In this document: positions 49,230 to 60,710 of the stretch, piece after piece
Layout: the number at the start of each line of letters is the position of its first letter
Position numbering within the stretch: position 1 is the first letter of the stretch
From: Stigmatella erecta
Lineage (GTDB): Bacteria; Myxococcota; Myxococcia; Myxococcales; Myxococcaceae
Assembly: GCF_900111745.1 (NCBI RefSeq)
Contig: NZ_FOIJ01000003.1
Location: 730,937-794,936, forward strand
Length of the DNA: 64,000 nucleotides
Reading direction: 5' to 3'
Made by a program: the position numbers and the translations under genes
The notes under the pieces: generated by a model
The model's database searches: none
Told to the model about the DNA's origin: nothing
Seen by the model: the letters and a program-made list of their open reading frames with translations, nothing else

Positions 49230-50282
49230 ATGCCCAAAGTCCTTCTGCTGCATACCGGGGGAACACTGGGGATGGCCGGCGGGCAGCCCTCGGCGTTGCG
49301 CCCCTCGGCCTTCTTCCGGACGTTGAAGCAGCGTGCCCCGGAGCTCTTCCGGCTCGCCGACATCGAGCTGGAGCTGTTCTCCAACCTGGACAGCTCGGAG
49401 ATGCAACCGGAGCTCTGGAGCCGCATGGCCGCGCACCTGTACGCGCGCATGCCCGCCTTCGATGGCGTGGTGGTGACCCACGGCACGGATACGCTTGCCT
49501 ACACCGCCAGCGCCCTGTCCTTCATGCTCCGGGACTTGCCCTGCCCGGTGGTGCTCACCGGCTCCCAGCGCCCCCTGGGGGAAATCCGCAGCGATGCGCG
49601 CCTGAACCTCATCGACGCGGTGCTCTCGGCGCTCCACGGGCCGCGCGAGGTGACCATCTGCTTCGACTCCCACCTCTACCGGGGCAACCGCACCCGGAAG
49701 GTGAAGGTCTCCGAGTACGACGCCTTCGAGAGCCCCAACTTCCCGGTGCTGGGCACCCTGGGGGTGGAGGCCACCTTCGAGCCGGGCCTGCGCCCCCGCG
49801 CCGCCCCGCGCCTGTTCGAGCGGCTGGATTCGCGCGTCTTTCTGCTCAAGGTGTTCCCAGGGTTAGATCCGGCCCTGCCCCTCGCGCTGCTGCCCCACAT
49901 CCGGGGGCTGGTGCTGGAGGCGTACGGGGCGGGCAACTTCCCCATCGACAAGGCCCTGGGCCGCTCCCTGCTGCCCCTGTTCACCGAGGCGCGCCAGCAG
50001 GGCATCCCCGTGGTGGTGGTCAGCCAGGCCTACCGCAACGGGGTGGACCTCACCCTGTACGAGTCCGGGGCGGCCGCCCGCGAGCAGGGGGCCATCAACG
50101 GCGGGGACATGACGCCCTCGGCCGCGGTGGTGAAGCTGATGCAGACGATCGTTTACCACCGCACACCCCAGGCCATCGCCCGGGCCATCCAGACGCCGGT
50201 GGCGGGCGAGCTGACGCCGTGGCAGGCGCCCGCCCCTTTTCCCAAGATCCGGAAGGAACGGGTCAAAACTCGCACGTCTTGA
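49230..50282 (+). CDS. ansA: Type I (cytoplasmic) L-asparaginase
   Basis: 350 residues without signal peptide, hence the type I enzyme. The two catalytic threonine motifs are present: LLLHTGGTLGM (residues 6-15) and VVTHGTDTLAY (81-91), with a Lys/Asp pair following (GSQRPLGEIRSDAR). It hydrolyses asparagine to aspartate and ammonia. ATG with GAGGGG upstream. The gene is flanked by unrelated genes, so it stands alone. Full length. Confidence 0.95.
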   Translation: MPKVLLLHTGGTLGMAGGQPSALRPSAFFRTLKQRAPELFRLADIELELFSNLDSSEMQPELWSRMAAHLYARMPAFDGVVVTHGTDTLAYTASALSFMLRDLPCPVVLTGSQRPLGEIRSDARLNLIDAVLSALHGPREVTICFDSHLYRGNRTRKVKVSEYDAFESPNFPVLGTLGVEATFEPGLRPRAAPRLFERLDSRVFLLKVFPGLDPALPLALLPHIRGLVLEAYGAGNFPIDKALGRSLLPLFTEARQQGIPVVVVSQAYRNGVDLTLYESGAAAREQGAINGGDMTPSAAVVKLMQTIVYHRTPQAIARAIQTPVAGELTPWQAPAPFPKIRKERVKTRTS

Positions 50283-50361
50283 GAATTCGCCCCCCCCTTC
50301 CCGAGATCGGACGTACGTGAGCTTGCCGCCCAGAAATACCGGCCCTTAAGATGGGGGGGCG

Positions 50362-51273
<912 letters not shown>

Positions 51274-51295
51274 GCCACGTGGGCCTGGGCACGCC

Positions 51296-52888
51296 TCACC
51301 GCTGAAAGCCGAGCCTCCGCAGGGCCTCGCGCGACACGTGCTGGACGTGGGTGTCCCCATCCTTCTGAACCGCCTCGCTCAGCGCGGAGACCGCGAACGG
51401 CCCTCCGAGCACGCCCAGCGCCTGCGCCGCCGAGACGCGAATGGCGGCGACCGTGTCCTGGCGGAGGCACTCGGCCAGCGCCTTGACGTGGTGGGGACGG
51501 CCCAGGTGCTCCAGGGCGCTGGCGGCCGCCTGCCGCACCAGGGGCGGGCCCTCCAGGAGGCGCTTGGCGATGGCATCCCCCCACCGCGCCTGCCGCCGGA
51601 GGGCAGCGACGTCGATGGCCGCCGCGACGACCTCCGGGGCGGGATCCTCCATGCCCGCGGTCAGAATGCCCGTCAGCTCCCCGCCCCCCGCGCCCCCGGT
51701 GCCCAGGGCGCGGAGGGCCCCGGCGCGCACGAGCGCCTCGGAATCACGGAGAAACGGCGCCACCCCATCGAGCCGTTGCCGGGGCGCCATGTCACATTCG
51801 GACAGCAGGGCCAGGGCTTCGCCCCGGAGCGCCGGGGACTGCTGCGGGCTGCTGGCCACGGCGAGCAGCGCCGGCTGACAGGACTTCTCGCGGGCCACCG
51901 CCTCCAGCCAGGGCAGCTGCGCCCCCAGGCTCGCGGCGGTGCGCAGGCGCCGGCCGGCCGCCTCGAGCAGGGAGAAGCCCTCGGCCCGGGCCATGCCCCG
52001 GGCGGCGGACTGGCGCACCAGCCGGTCCGGATCATTCAGGGCCTGCTCCAGCTCCCGCTGCGCCAGGGGGCCATAGGGCCGCAGGGCGGACACCGCGGAG
52101 CGCCGCTTCACGGGATCGCTCGAGGCGAGCTCCCCCTGAAGCACCTGAATCTCCTGGGAGTAGAGGGCCACGAGCCGGTTCACGCGGGCCTGGTTGGCGG
52201 GCACCGCCGCATCGAGGAGCATCCGCCCCACGGAAGAAGGTCCGCGCTCGGCGGCCGCCTTCAGGGCGGAGGCCACGGCGGCATCGGCGGACTCGGGGCG
52301 CCCCTCCATGGCCTGGAGCACCACCTGGGCAGGCGGCAGCCCCAGGAAGACGGCCAGATGGGAGAGCGCCTCCTCCCGCACCGTGGCGTCCTCCGCGTAC
52401 AGCTCCAGCGTCAGGGCATCCTGGAGGGCCTCCCGGCGAGCCCGGATCCGCTCGGCCGCCGCGGCGCCCCGCTCACCGGCCTTCTGGAGGAAGGTGGCGG
52501 GCGGGAGGCCGGCCTCGGCGGAGATCCGGACGGCCGTGAGGCATGCGGGCAGCTCGGCCTCGCCTTGAGCCGTGAGGATCCACTCCGCCAGCACCCGGGG
52601 CTCGGAGGCCCCCCGGGTCTTCGCGGTGAGCCGCAGCGCCGCCCAGCGCACCCGCCACTGCGCATCCGTGAGCGCCGAGCGCAGGGGCTCGCGGGGCACG
52701 GGCCGCACGTTCCCGAGCGCCACCAGCCAGCCCTCGGGGCGGCCCTGGGTGATGCAGTTCTGGCAGAGCGTGGCGCGCAGGGCCGGGTCCTGGACGTGGC
52801 GCTGGCAGGACGTCCAGCAGCCAGAGGCCCCCACGCCCCCACGCGGATCGGCCGAGAGCAGCAGGAGGACGAGGAGGGCGGAACTCAC
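51296..52888 (-). CDS. Exported HEAT-repeat protein
   Basis: 530 residues from GTG 52888: short hydrophobic N-terminus (ALLVLLLLSAD), four cysteines soon after (GCWTSCQRHV and LCQNC), then a HEAT/PBS-lyase solenoid over nearly the whole length (RWAALRLTAK, VREEALSHLAVFLG, LVRQSAARGMARAEG, LVRAGALRALGTGG, AAIRVSAAQALGVLGG). No catalytic motif. Likely a periplasmic or surface scaffold. Divergent from the rpsU operon, with 130 bases between. Confidence 0.8.
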   Translation of the reverse strand: MSSALLVLLLLSADPRGGVGASGCWTSCQRHVQDPALRATLCQNCITQGRPEGWLVALGNVRPVPREPLRSALTDAQWRVRWAALRLTAKTRGASEPRVLAEWILTAQGEAELPACLTAVRISAEAGLPPATFLQKAGERGAAAAERIRARREALQDALTLELYAEDATVREEALSHLAVFLGLPPAQVVLQAMEGRPESADAAVASALKAAAERGPSSVGRMLLDAAVPANQARVNRLVALYSQEIQVLQGELASSDPVKRRSAVSALRPYGPLAQRELEQALNDPDRLVRQSAARGMARAEGFSLLEAAGRRLRTAASLGAQLPWLEAVAREKSCQPALLAVASSPQQSPALRGEALALLSECDMAPRQRLDGVAPFLRDSEALVRAGALRALGTGGAGGGELTGILTAGMEDPAPEVVAAAIDVAALRRQARWGDAIAKRLLEGPPLVRQAAASALEHLGRPHHVKALAECLRQDTVAAIRVSAAQALGVLGGPFAVSALSEAVQKDGDTHVQHVSREALRRLGFQR

Positions 52889-52938
52889 GCGGGGCGCACT
52901 CTAGTCAATTCCGGCACGCCTTTTTACCCCCTGCGTCC

Positions 52939-52967
52939 TTGCGTTTTCCCAGCCCCTGGGCCATATC
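52939..52967 (+). promoter_or_regulatory. Candidate promoter of the rpsU-yqeY-dnaG-rpoD operon
   Basis: TTGCGT (52939-52944), 17 bases, CATATC (52962-52967). The -10 box is weak; no better pair was seen in the 130-base gap. Confidence 0.3.
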
Positions 52968-53018
52968 CGCACCCCTTTTCACGACATTTACAAGACACGG
53001 CGGAAGGAGGTGACTGCA

Positions 53019-53213
53019 TTGCCCGGTATCCGAGTCAAGGAGGGTGAGTCCATTGAGAGCGCCCTGAAGCGCTTCAAGAAGGCCACCGAGAAGGCGGGAA
53101 TCCTCTCCGAGATCCGCAAGCGCGAGCACTACGAGAAGCCTTCCGTCAAGCGGAAGAAGAAGGCCCTCGCCGCCAAGAAGCGCGCGGTGAAGAAGGCGCG
53201 CAAGTCGTTCTAG
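53019..53213 (+). CDS. rpsU: 30S ribosomal protein S21 (TTG start)
   Basis: The start is TTG at 53019, giving [19 protein letters not shown], the normal S21 N-terminus. GGAAGGAGGTG lies eight bases before it; the in-frame GTG at 53010 is part of that Shine-Dalgarno and cannot be the start. 64 residues ending in a Lys/Arg-rich tail ([19 protein letters not shown]). S21 sits near the 3' end of 16S rRNA and helps initiation. First gene of the classic macromolecular synthesis operon. Confidence 0.97.
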   Translation: MPGIRVKEGESIESALKRFKKATEKAGILSEIRKREHYEKPSVKRKKKALAAKKRAVKKARKSF

Positions 53214-53305
53214 CGTGCCCCGAAGGGCTGGGGCGCCCCGTCGCGGTGCCCCGGCTCTTCCCCCCGCTGCCGTCCCCTCCCCTTCCTCACGTAGAAAGAG
53301 CACCC

Positions 53306-53764
53306 ATGGCCACCCTCAAAGAGCGCCTCGACGCGGACCTGAAGGACGCGATGCGGGCCAAGAACGAGCTGACCACGAGCGTCCTGCGGATGCTCAAGAG
53401 CGCCGTGAAGTACAAGGAAGTGGAGCCGGGAGCCTCGGCCCTGGACGACGCGGGCATCGAGAAGGTCATCGCCGGGCTCATCAAGCAGCGCCGCGACTCC
53501 ATCGAGCAGTTCAAGTCCGGTGGGCGGGCCGACCTGGCCGAGAAGGAAGAGGCGGAGATCTCCGTCCTCCAGAAGTACCTGCCCCAGCAGCTCACCGCCG
53601 AGGAGCTGAGCGCCGAGGTCCAGGCGGCCATCACCGCCGTGGGCGCCAAGGGCCCCAAGGACATGGGCGCGGTGATGAAGCAGGTGAACCCCAAGGTGCA
53701 GGGCCGCGCCGAGGGCAAGGCCGTCTCCGAGGAAGTGAAGGCCCAGCTGGCCAAGCTGTCCTGA
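53306..53764 (+). CDS. yqeY: GatB/YqeY domain protein
   Basis: 152 residues starting MATLKERLDADLKDAMRAK; GAAAGAG precedes the ATG. The protein is a single YqeY domain (LRMLKSAVKYKEVE, LIKQRRDSIEQFKSGGRADL, LQKYLPQQLTAEEL, MGAVMKQVNPKVQGRAEG), similar to the tRNA-binding tail of GatB. The exact role is unclear; it is commonly encoded between rpsU and dnaG, as here. Confidence 0.95.
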   Translation: MATLKERLDADLKDAMRAKNELTTSVLRMLKSAVKYKEVEPGASALDDAGIEKVIAGLIKQRRDSIEQFKSGGRADLAEKEEAEISVLQKYLPQQLTAEELSAEVQAAITAVGAKGPKDMGAVMKQVNPKVQGRAEGKAVSEEVKAQLAKLS

Positions 53765-54051
53765 TCCGGCCGCGGTCCCCGGAAGCTGGCCGGAAGCTTG
53801 CCCTCCCGCCAGCCCACCGTTAAGGGCTATTCCTGAACCCGTCACGGGCGCCTGCCGGCGCTCCCTCGGCGGGCGGGAGCCCTACCCTTGCCCACCCTAC
53901 TTCCCAGGCGTGAAGCGCGCCCTCGCTGGATGGGGGCCCGGAGCCCCGGGAGCCGCCCTGGAACGTCGGACGGTTCCGGCATGCTCTCCTGCTCTCCTTC
54001 CAAGCCTTGGACAGCGCGGTCCGGGCAAGGCGGAGCCGAGGGACGGGCGCC

Positions 54052-55860
54052 GTGAACATCCCTGAGCACAAACTCGAAGAAATCATCGACCGGGTGGACC
54101 TGGCCGGTCTCATCTCCCGCTACGTGGAGCTCAAGAAGTCCGGGCGGGAGTACAAGGGCCGCTGCCCATTCCACCAGGAGAAGACCCCCTCCTTCTACGT
54201 CATCCCGGAGAAGCGCTTTTACTTCTGCCACGGGTGCCGGGCGAGCGGGGATGCCGTGTCGTTCGTCCAGCGCTACCTGGGCAAGCCCTTCATCGAGGCG
54301 GTGAAGGACCTGGCCCGCGAGGTCGGCGTGGACATCGAGGCGGCGCAGGATCCCACGGCCCGGGAGCGCCAGCAGCTCAAGGAAGTCACGGACCTGGCGG
54401 CCGAGCACTTCCGCGCCCTGCTCTGGCAGGACGAGGGCCGCGCGGCCCGCGCGTACCTGGCCACCCGGGGCGTCTCCGAGGAGACCGCCCAGGCGTTCGG
54501 CCTGGGGTGGGCCGCCAACGCCTGGAGCCTCCTGGCCGACAAGCTCACCCGGGCGGGCATGGTGGAATGGGGCGTGAAGGCGGGGCTCGTCCAGCAGCGC
54601 TCGAACGCCGACGGGTACTACGACTTCTTCCGCAGCCGCCTCATGGTGCCCATCCGGGCCCCCGAGGGCCGCCCCATTGGCTTCGGCGGCCGGCTGGTGG
54701 GCGCCGACGAGGGGCCCAAGTACCTCAACTCGAAGGAGTCCCGGCTCTACAACAAGAGCGACACGCTGTACGGCATGGATCAGGCCCGCGACGAGATTCG
54801 CCGGCGCAAGTCCGCCATCCTGGTGGAGGGCTACTTCGACTGCATTGGCCTGCACCAGGTGGGGGTCCGCCACGCGGTGGCCCTGTGCTCCACGGCGCTC
54901 ACCCCCGGCCACCTGCAGGCGCTGCACCGGGGCGAGGCGCGGGAGCTGGTGCTGCTGCTGGACGGCGACCAGGCCGGCCTGAATGCCGTCGAGCGGCTGG
55001 CCGGCCCCTTGGTCGCCGCGGGGGCGTCCACCCGGGTGGCGCTGCTGCCTCAAGGGGATGATCCGGACACCTTCGCGCGTCGAGAAGGGGTGGAGGGCGT
55101 GGAGCGGCTGCTCCAGGAGGCCCAGCCCCTGACGGCCCACCTCTTCACCAGCGTCCTTCCCCAGGGGGCGCAGGCGAGCTTCGAGGAGAAGATGGTGGCC
55201 ATCGAGCGGCTCAAGCCGATGACGGCGCAGATCCCCCCGGGGCTGGTGCGCTCGGCCTTCCTCAACGCGGTGGCCGCCCACTTCAGCCTCCCGGTGGGCG
55301 ACCTGGAGGGGGCCCTGCGCTTCAAAGCGCCCCCGAAGCCTGCCCCCTCCCCCGCCAGGCCTGCCCCCGCGGCGGCCCCCCGGAGCCCTCCGGTGCGCCC
55401 GCCGGACGCCCTGGAGTCCTTCTACGTCGCCGCCGCCCTCCGGGAGCCCCGGCTGGTGGCCCGGGACACCTTCCGGGCATGTGATGACTTGTCCCACCCG
55501 GGGCTGCGCATGGTGCTGGCCCACGCCACCTCCGGGCAGGGCACCGAGGACGCCCTGTTCGAGGCGCCGGAGACGGTGAAGAAGGCCCTGGAGGCCGCCC
55601 TGCGGCAGCTGCCCGAGGCAGGCGCCCCGCTCGAGGGGGCATTCCTCGCGGTCTGCCGCAAGCTGATGCTGCGGCGCATCGACGAGCAGCTTGGCTATAT
55701 AGAGAAAGCCACGAAGCAGGCTCCGGGAGCCTACGACTTGACCGAGGAGACGCGCCGGTTGCTTACCGAGCGCGTGGAGTTGCTGGCCTTGAAGAAACGC
55801 GTCCTCGACGAGCTCCGCCCCGCGCCTACGGGAACAAAGGCCCCAATGCAACCGGTTTGA
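54052..55860 (+). CDS. dnaG: DNA primase
   Basis: GTG at 54052 gives [17 protein letters not shown]; the in-frame TTG at 54007 would add 15 residues with no family match. 602 residues: CHC2 zinc ribbon (CPFH...CHGC, about 39-63), catalytic core with toprim acidic motifs VEGYFD (near 260) and LLDGDQAG (near 304), and a helical C-terminal region that binds DnaB helicase. A Pro/Ala linker near 425-450 separates core and C-terminus. It primes Okazaki fragments. The 287-base gap upstream holds GC-rich inverted repeats but no gene. Confidence 0.96.
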   Translation: MNIPEHKLEEIIDRVDLAGLISRYVELKKSGREYKGRCPFHQEKTPSFYVIPEKRFYFCHGCRASGDAVSFVQRYLGKPFIEAVKDLAREVGVDIEAAQDPTARERQQLKEVTDLAAEHFRALLWQDEGRAARAYLATRGVSEETAQAFGLGWAANAWSLLADKLTRAGMVEWGVKAGLVQQRSNADGYYDFFRSRLMVPIRAPEGRPIGFGGRLVGADEGPKYLNSKESRLYNKSDTLYGMDQARDEIRRRKSAILVEGYFDCIGLHQVGVRHAVALCSTALTPGHLQALHRGEARELVLLLDGDQAGLNAVERLAGPLVAAGASTRVALLPQGDDPDTFARREGVEGVERLLQEAQPLTAHLFTSVLPQGAQASFEEKMVAIERLKPMTAQIPPGLVRSAFLNAVAAHFSLPVGDLEGALRFKAPPKPAPSPARPAPAAAPRSPPVRPPDALESFYVAAALREPRLVARDTFRACDDLSHPGLRMVLAHATSGQGTEDALFEAPETVKKALEAALRQLPEAGAPLEGAFLAVCRKLMLRRIDEQLGYIEKATKQAPGAYDLTEETRRLLTERVELLALKKRVLDELRPAPTGTKAPMQPV

Positions 55861-55868
55861 GTTCGCGT

Positions 55869-55898
55869 TTGTAAGTATCCTGCAATTTGCGATAGATC
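55869..55898 (+). promoter_or_regulatory. Possible internal promoter before rpoD
   Basis: TTGTAA (55869-55874) and, 18 bases on, TAGATC (55893-55898) lie in the AT-richer dnaG-rpoD gap. A heat-shock or growth-phase promoter at this spot is known in E. coli; here it is only a candidate. Confidence 0.3.
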
Positions 55899-55948
55899 GG
55901 CCGGCTCGCTCCAGGCCAAGCACCTGTTTTCTAAGGAGAAGTACCCGA

Positions 55949-58069
<2,121 letters not shown>

Positions 58070-58092
58070 GCCAGAACGGTTGAAGTGCCCGG

Positions 58093-58123
58093 AAGCCCCC
58101 GCGTCCCCATGGACCGGGGGCTT
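58093..58123 (+). terminator. Intrinsic terminator of the rpsU-rpoD operon
   Basis: AAGCCCCCG (58093-58101) pairs exactly with CGGGGGCTT (58115-58123), 24 bases after the rpoD stop, followed by CGTCATTTCT. Confidence 0.75.
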
Positions 58124-58144
58124 CGTCATTTCTAGAGTCCGGCG

Positions 58145-58435
58145 GTGCCCGTGACACCTCCCCTCCCCTTCTCCGAAGCCGTGCGGCGCGCGGTGCGCGC
58201 CATCCCCCGGGGCCAGGTACGCTCGTACGCGCAGGTGGCCCTCTACGCGGGCAAGCCCGGGGCGGCGCGCGGGGTAGGCCGGGAACTCAAGACATTGGAG
58301 GGAGTGCCCTGGTGGCGCGTGATCCGCTCGGATGGGACGCTGGCGCCCGCTGTGGCCCCTGAACAGGCCCGGCGGCTGAAGGCCGAGGGCGTTCAGGTGA
58401 AGCGAAGCGGAGAACACTTCCGCGTGCAGACCTGA
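58145..58435 (+). CDS. Alkyltransferase-like protein (MGMT-type DNA-binding domain without the active Cys)
   Basis: 96 residues from GTG 58145. It has the winged-helix DNA-binding domain of O6-alkylguanine transferases (IPRGQVRSYAQVALYAGKPG, GRELKTL) but the active site PCHRV reads PWWRV (residues 55-59), so there is no acceptor Cys. Atl proteins with Trp at this place (usually PWHRV) bind O6-alkylguanine and flag it for nucleotide excision repair. The second Trp, replacing His, is unusual. Follows the rpoD terminator. Confidence 0.9.
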   Translation: MPVTPPLPFSEAVRRAVRAIPRGQVRSYAQVALYAGKPGAARGVGRELKTLEGVPWWRVIRSDGTLAPAVAPEQARRLKAEGVQVKRSGEHFRVQT

Positions 58436-58466
58436 GTCCTCCGGGGCTGGAGGCCTGCCTCACCTC

Positions 58467-58496
58467 TTGTCAGCGGCACGGACTGAGGGATACTCC
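58467..58496 (+). promoter_or_regulatory. Candidate tRNA promoter
   Basis: TTGTCA (58467-58472), 18 bases, TACTCC (58491-58496), about 27 bases before the mature tRNA. Confidence 0.4.
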
Positions 58497-58523
58497 TCCA
58501 CGTCGCAGCGCGTTGTTTGTGAA

Positions 58524-58596
58524 GGGCCCTTAGCTCAGCGGTTAGAGCTGTCGGCTCATAACCGATTGGTCCCCGGTTCGAATCCGGGAGGGCCCA
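58524..58596 (+). tRNA. tRNA-Ile2 with CAU anticodon (lysidine-modified type)
   Basis: A complete 73-base cloverleaf: acceptor GGGCCCT pairs with AGGGCCC, D arm AGCTCAGCGGTTAGAGCT, anticodon loop CTCATAA and T arm CCCGGTTCGAATCCGGG; discriminator A, CCA not encoded. CAU could mean Met, but C4-G69, C5-G68 and C6-G67 and the short D loop resemble E. coli tRNA-Ile2 (ileX), whose C34 is changed to lysidine by TilS to read AUA. Elongator Met is the alternative; an initiator is excluded by the C-rich pairing. Confidence 0.85.
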
Positions 58597-58611
58597 CTCG
58601 CCGTAACCCCT

Positions 58612-58646
58612 CCCCACGCCTCGGGATTTTCCTCCGGGGCGTGGGG
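58612..58646 (+). terminator. Hairpin after the tRNA gene
   Basis: CCCCACGCC (58612-58620) and GGCGTGGGG (58638-58646) form a 9-bp stem 15 bases after the tRNA. No U tract follows, so it may be a processing or terminator structure. Confidence 0.5.
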
Positions 58647-58710
58647 ACGGGAAGCCCCCCTCGCCGCGTTCCGCACCACCGGTGCACCACGCCCATGATG
58701 AGGAGTCCAA

Positions 58711-59592
58711 GTGAATGGGCGTGCAGCACTGGCCATCCTCGTGGGCCTGTTGCTGCCGCTGCCACTCGTCTTCTTGCTGAGCGATGAGCTGCTGCCCGGC
58801 TTCCCTGAAGGAGGAGCCGACAGCAAACGCGTCAGCCCAGTCCTCACCGCCGAAGCCCGCATGAGGCTGACGACATACCGTCGCGACTGCGGGCTCAGCT
58901 CGGAGTGTGAACCTCCCCTTGGCTGCGTCATGGAAGCCCGCGCGAGACGGCAGTACTGCATCGACAGCCAATGCACCCAGGACACCGAGTGTCCCGAAGA
59001 CCAGTTCTGCCGTCCCATCGCTTCTTCGGGCGACGGCCCTTGGGTAAGGCTCTGCGTTCCCACAGGCGTGAGGAAAGAAGGCGAGCACTGTCTCGAACTG
59101 CCGGAAACCCGAGAAGCAGCCTGCGCGCCCCATCTTCTCTGCGGCGCCAAGGAGGGGTGGTGCGCCCAGCCCTGCCGGAAGGAAGATGCAACCGTGTGCC
59201 CTGAGGGCTTTTTCTGCGCGGACACGGTGCCAGAGCCCCTGTGCCTCCCCACATGCAAGGCCAAAGGATGCCCGCCCGGGCAGCGTTGCATTCATGGTGC
59301 CGAAGGCGCCTCAGCATGCGCGGAAGTCTACGGACCTGATTGCCAACAGAATCCTTGTCCCAAAGCCGGTGAGTGCCAAGTGAGCCATGACTCGACGCGC
59401 CCCGGCAAAGTGTGGATGGAATGCGTTGAGCGGTGTGGTGAAGGCCACCCTCCCTGCAGTGCGGGGCTGATCTGCGATGCATGGGTGTGCAGAGTCCCTT
59501 GCAATTCACAAGATCCTCATCCCTGTATGAAAGGCTACCTTTGCAAGCAGCACAGGTCCGGAAGGCCCGAGGTTTGCCAACCGGAATCATAG
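58711..59592 (+). CDS. Membrane-anchored or secreted Cys-rich protein
   Basis: GTG at 58711 with GAGGAG upstream. 293 residues: N-terminal helix (ALAILVGLLLPLPLVFLL), then about 230 residues with some 30 cysteines in EGF- or Dickkopf-like spacing (CGLSSECEPPLGC, CTQDTECPEDQFC, CPEGFFCADT, CPPGQRC). No enzymatic motif. Such disulphide-rich proteins are frequent in myxobacteria and are exported. Codon use is less GC3-biased than in the preceding operon. First gene after the tRNA; unknown function. Confidence 0.8.
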   Translation: MNGRAALAILVGLLLPLPLVFLLSDELLPGFPEGGADSKRVSPVLTAEARMRLTTYRRDCGLSSECEPPLGCVMEARARRQYCIDSQCTQDTECPEDQFCRPIASSGDGPWVRLCVPTGVRKEGEHCLELPETREAACAPHLLCGAKEGWCAQPCRKEDATVCPEGFFCADTVPEPLCLPTCKAKGCPPGQRCIHGAEGASACAEVYGPDCQQNPCPKAGECQVSHDSTRPGKVWMECVERCGEGHPPCSAGLICDAWVCRVPCNSQDPHPCMKGYLCKQHRSGRPEVCQPES

Positions 59593-59754
59593 CCGAGTTC
59601 CCGAGGATGCCAGGATCATCCCTGGTCGACAACGCGCTGGAGCCGTGAAGGAAGAACAACCGGAGCGGGCGCCTGGTTGACGCGTGCCTGTCCGGACCCG
59701 TGTTGCCCTCGAAATGGGACTCAAGCGCCACCACCCTCTCGGGTCTGCTAGTCT

Positions 59755-59779
59755 GGGGGGCTACCTGGGAGGTCCCCCC
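59755..59779 (+). promoter_or_regulatory. Hairpin containing the Shine-Dalgarno of the DUF2381 gene
   Basis: GGGGGG (59755-59760), CT, ACC, loop TGGGA, GGT and CCCCCC (59774-59779) form a 9-bp stem with a two-base bulge. The ribosome-binding sequence GGGAGGT is split between loop and stem, so translation may depend on hairpin opening. Confidence 0.45.
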
Positions 59780-59782
59780 GCT

Positions 59783-60697
59783 TTGCTCCAACCCTGCATC
59801 TTTCCCTTCGCACTTGTCGCTTTGCTGATGGACCTTCCTGCTGCGGCACAGGCCGCACCTGTAGAAGACCTGGCTCCGCGCTCCATCGTGCTCACGGGCA
59901 AGGCGGGCGAGTCTCCCTTGCTCTATCTCGCGCCTGGCGCCTTCACTTTCATCCTCTTGGACGCGCCGATCCTCCGCGAGTCCGTCCAGGTGGAGGACCG
60001 CGCCCGCTTTGCCCGGGTGGATCCATCCGATCAGGGCATCACGCTTGCGCTCGGGGAACCGCTCGGGCCCACGGAGCGGCTGACGCTCCGGTTCACCTAC
60101 CGCGAAGGGTTCCCCTCCAGCGCTGTATTCCTGCTCACGGGGCGAGCCGGTGAAGCGGACACCGTGGTCAACGTGAGCCGCCCGCCACAAACCATGGAGG
60201 CGTGCCGTGTGGAACTGTCCGTCACACGCGAGCGCTGCGAGACGCAGCGCCAGGAATTGGAGGCGTTGAGGGCCCGCTCGCTGACAGTGAGTCCAGCCGC
60301 CGTGGCGCTCGCGGAGCTCGTGGACAAAGAAGGCATGAAGGCTGAGAATTCCAAGGAGTCATGCCTCAACGCGCGGGGAGAACTACGCCCCGCCCAGTGC
60401 AGAGCGCTCGGGGCATCCACTTGGACCGTGCTTGTCCTCGAAGTGAGCAACGGCGGGGAGTCGCCATGGGCGCCCGTGTGGGCCGAAGTCGCGCCCGTCT
60501 CCGGAGGAGGGCCACGCCGCGCCCGTGCGGTGATCTCCAGACAGGCCACCATTCTCCCGGGAGAGAAGGTGAGCGTGGCTGTCGAGGTGGAAATGCCAGT
60601 GCGTGAGTCGCAAGAATGGCTGAGAGAGCCGCACGCGTTGAGGCTGTGTGACGCTGCCGGAAGCCGCTGTCTGTCTCTCTCCAGGGTGAAGCTGTAG
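59783..60697 (+). CDS. DUF2381 family exported protein
   Basis: The TTG at 59783 is the favoured start: GGGAGGT lies nine bases upstream and it yields a proper signal peptide (MLQPCIFPFALVALLMDLPA, then AQA and cleavage). A GTG at 59684 and ATGs at 59714 and 59828 are alternatives. About 304 residues of the DUF2381 type (APRSIVLTGKAGESPLLYLAPG, FARVDPSDQGITLALGEPL, LTLRFTYREG), a family known mainly from Myxococcales, of unknown function and often placed beside Ser/Thr kinase genes, as here. 14 bases before the next start. Confidence 0.8.
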   Translation: MLQPCIFPFALVALLMDLPAAAQAAPVEDLAPRSIVLTGKAGESPLLYLAPGAFTFILLDAPILRESVQVEDRARFARVDPSDQGITLALGEPLGPTERLTLRFTYREGFPSSAVFLLTGRAGEADTVVNVSRPPQTMEACRVELSVTRERCETQRQELEALRARSLTVSPAAVALAELVDKEGMKAENSKESCLNARGELRPAQCRALGASTWTVLVLEVSNGGESPWAPVWAEVAPVSGGGPRRARAVISRQATILPGEKVSVAVEVEMPVRESQEWLREPHALRLCDAAGSRCLSLSRVKL

Positions 60698-60710
60698 CAA
60701 CAGGAGAGAG

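Noticed and set aside
53010..53012. GTG start for rpsU
   Set aside because: It is part of the Shine-Dalgarno AGGAGGTG; TTG 53019 gives the conserved N-terminus.
54007..54051. N-terminal extension of dnaG from TTG 54007
   Set aside because: The added residues have no similarity to primases, and GTG 54052 gives the conserved start.
58524..58596. tRNA-Met (elongator) call
   Set aside because: Acceptor pairs C4-G69, C5-G68 and the D loop match tRNA-Ile2 better; not fully excluded.
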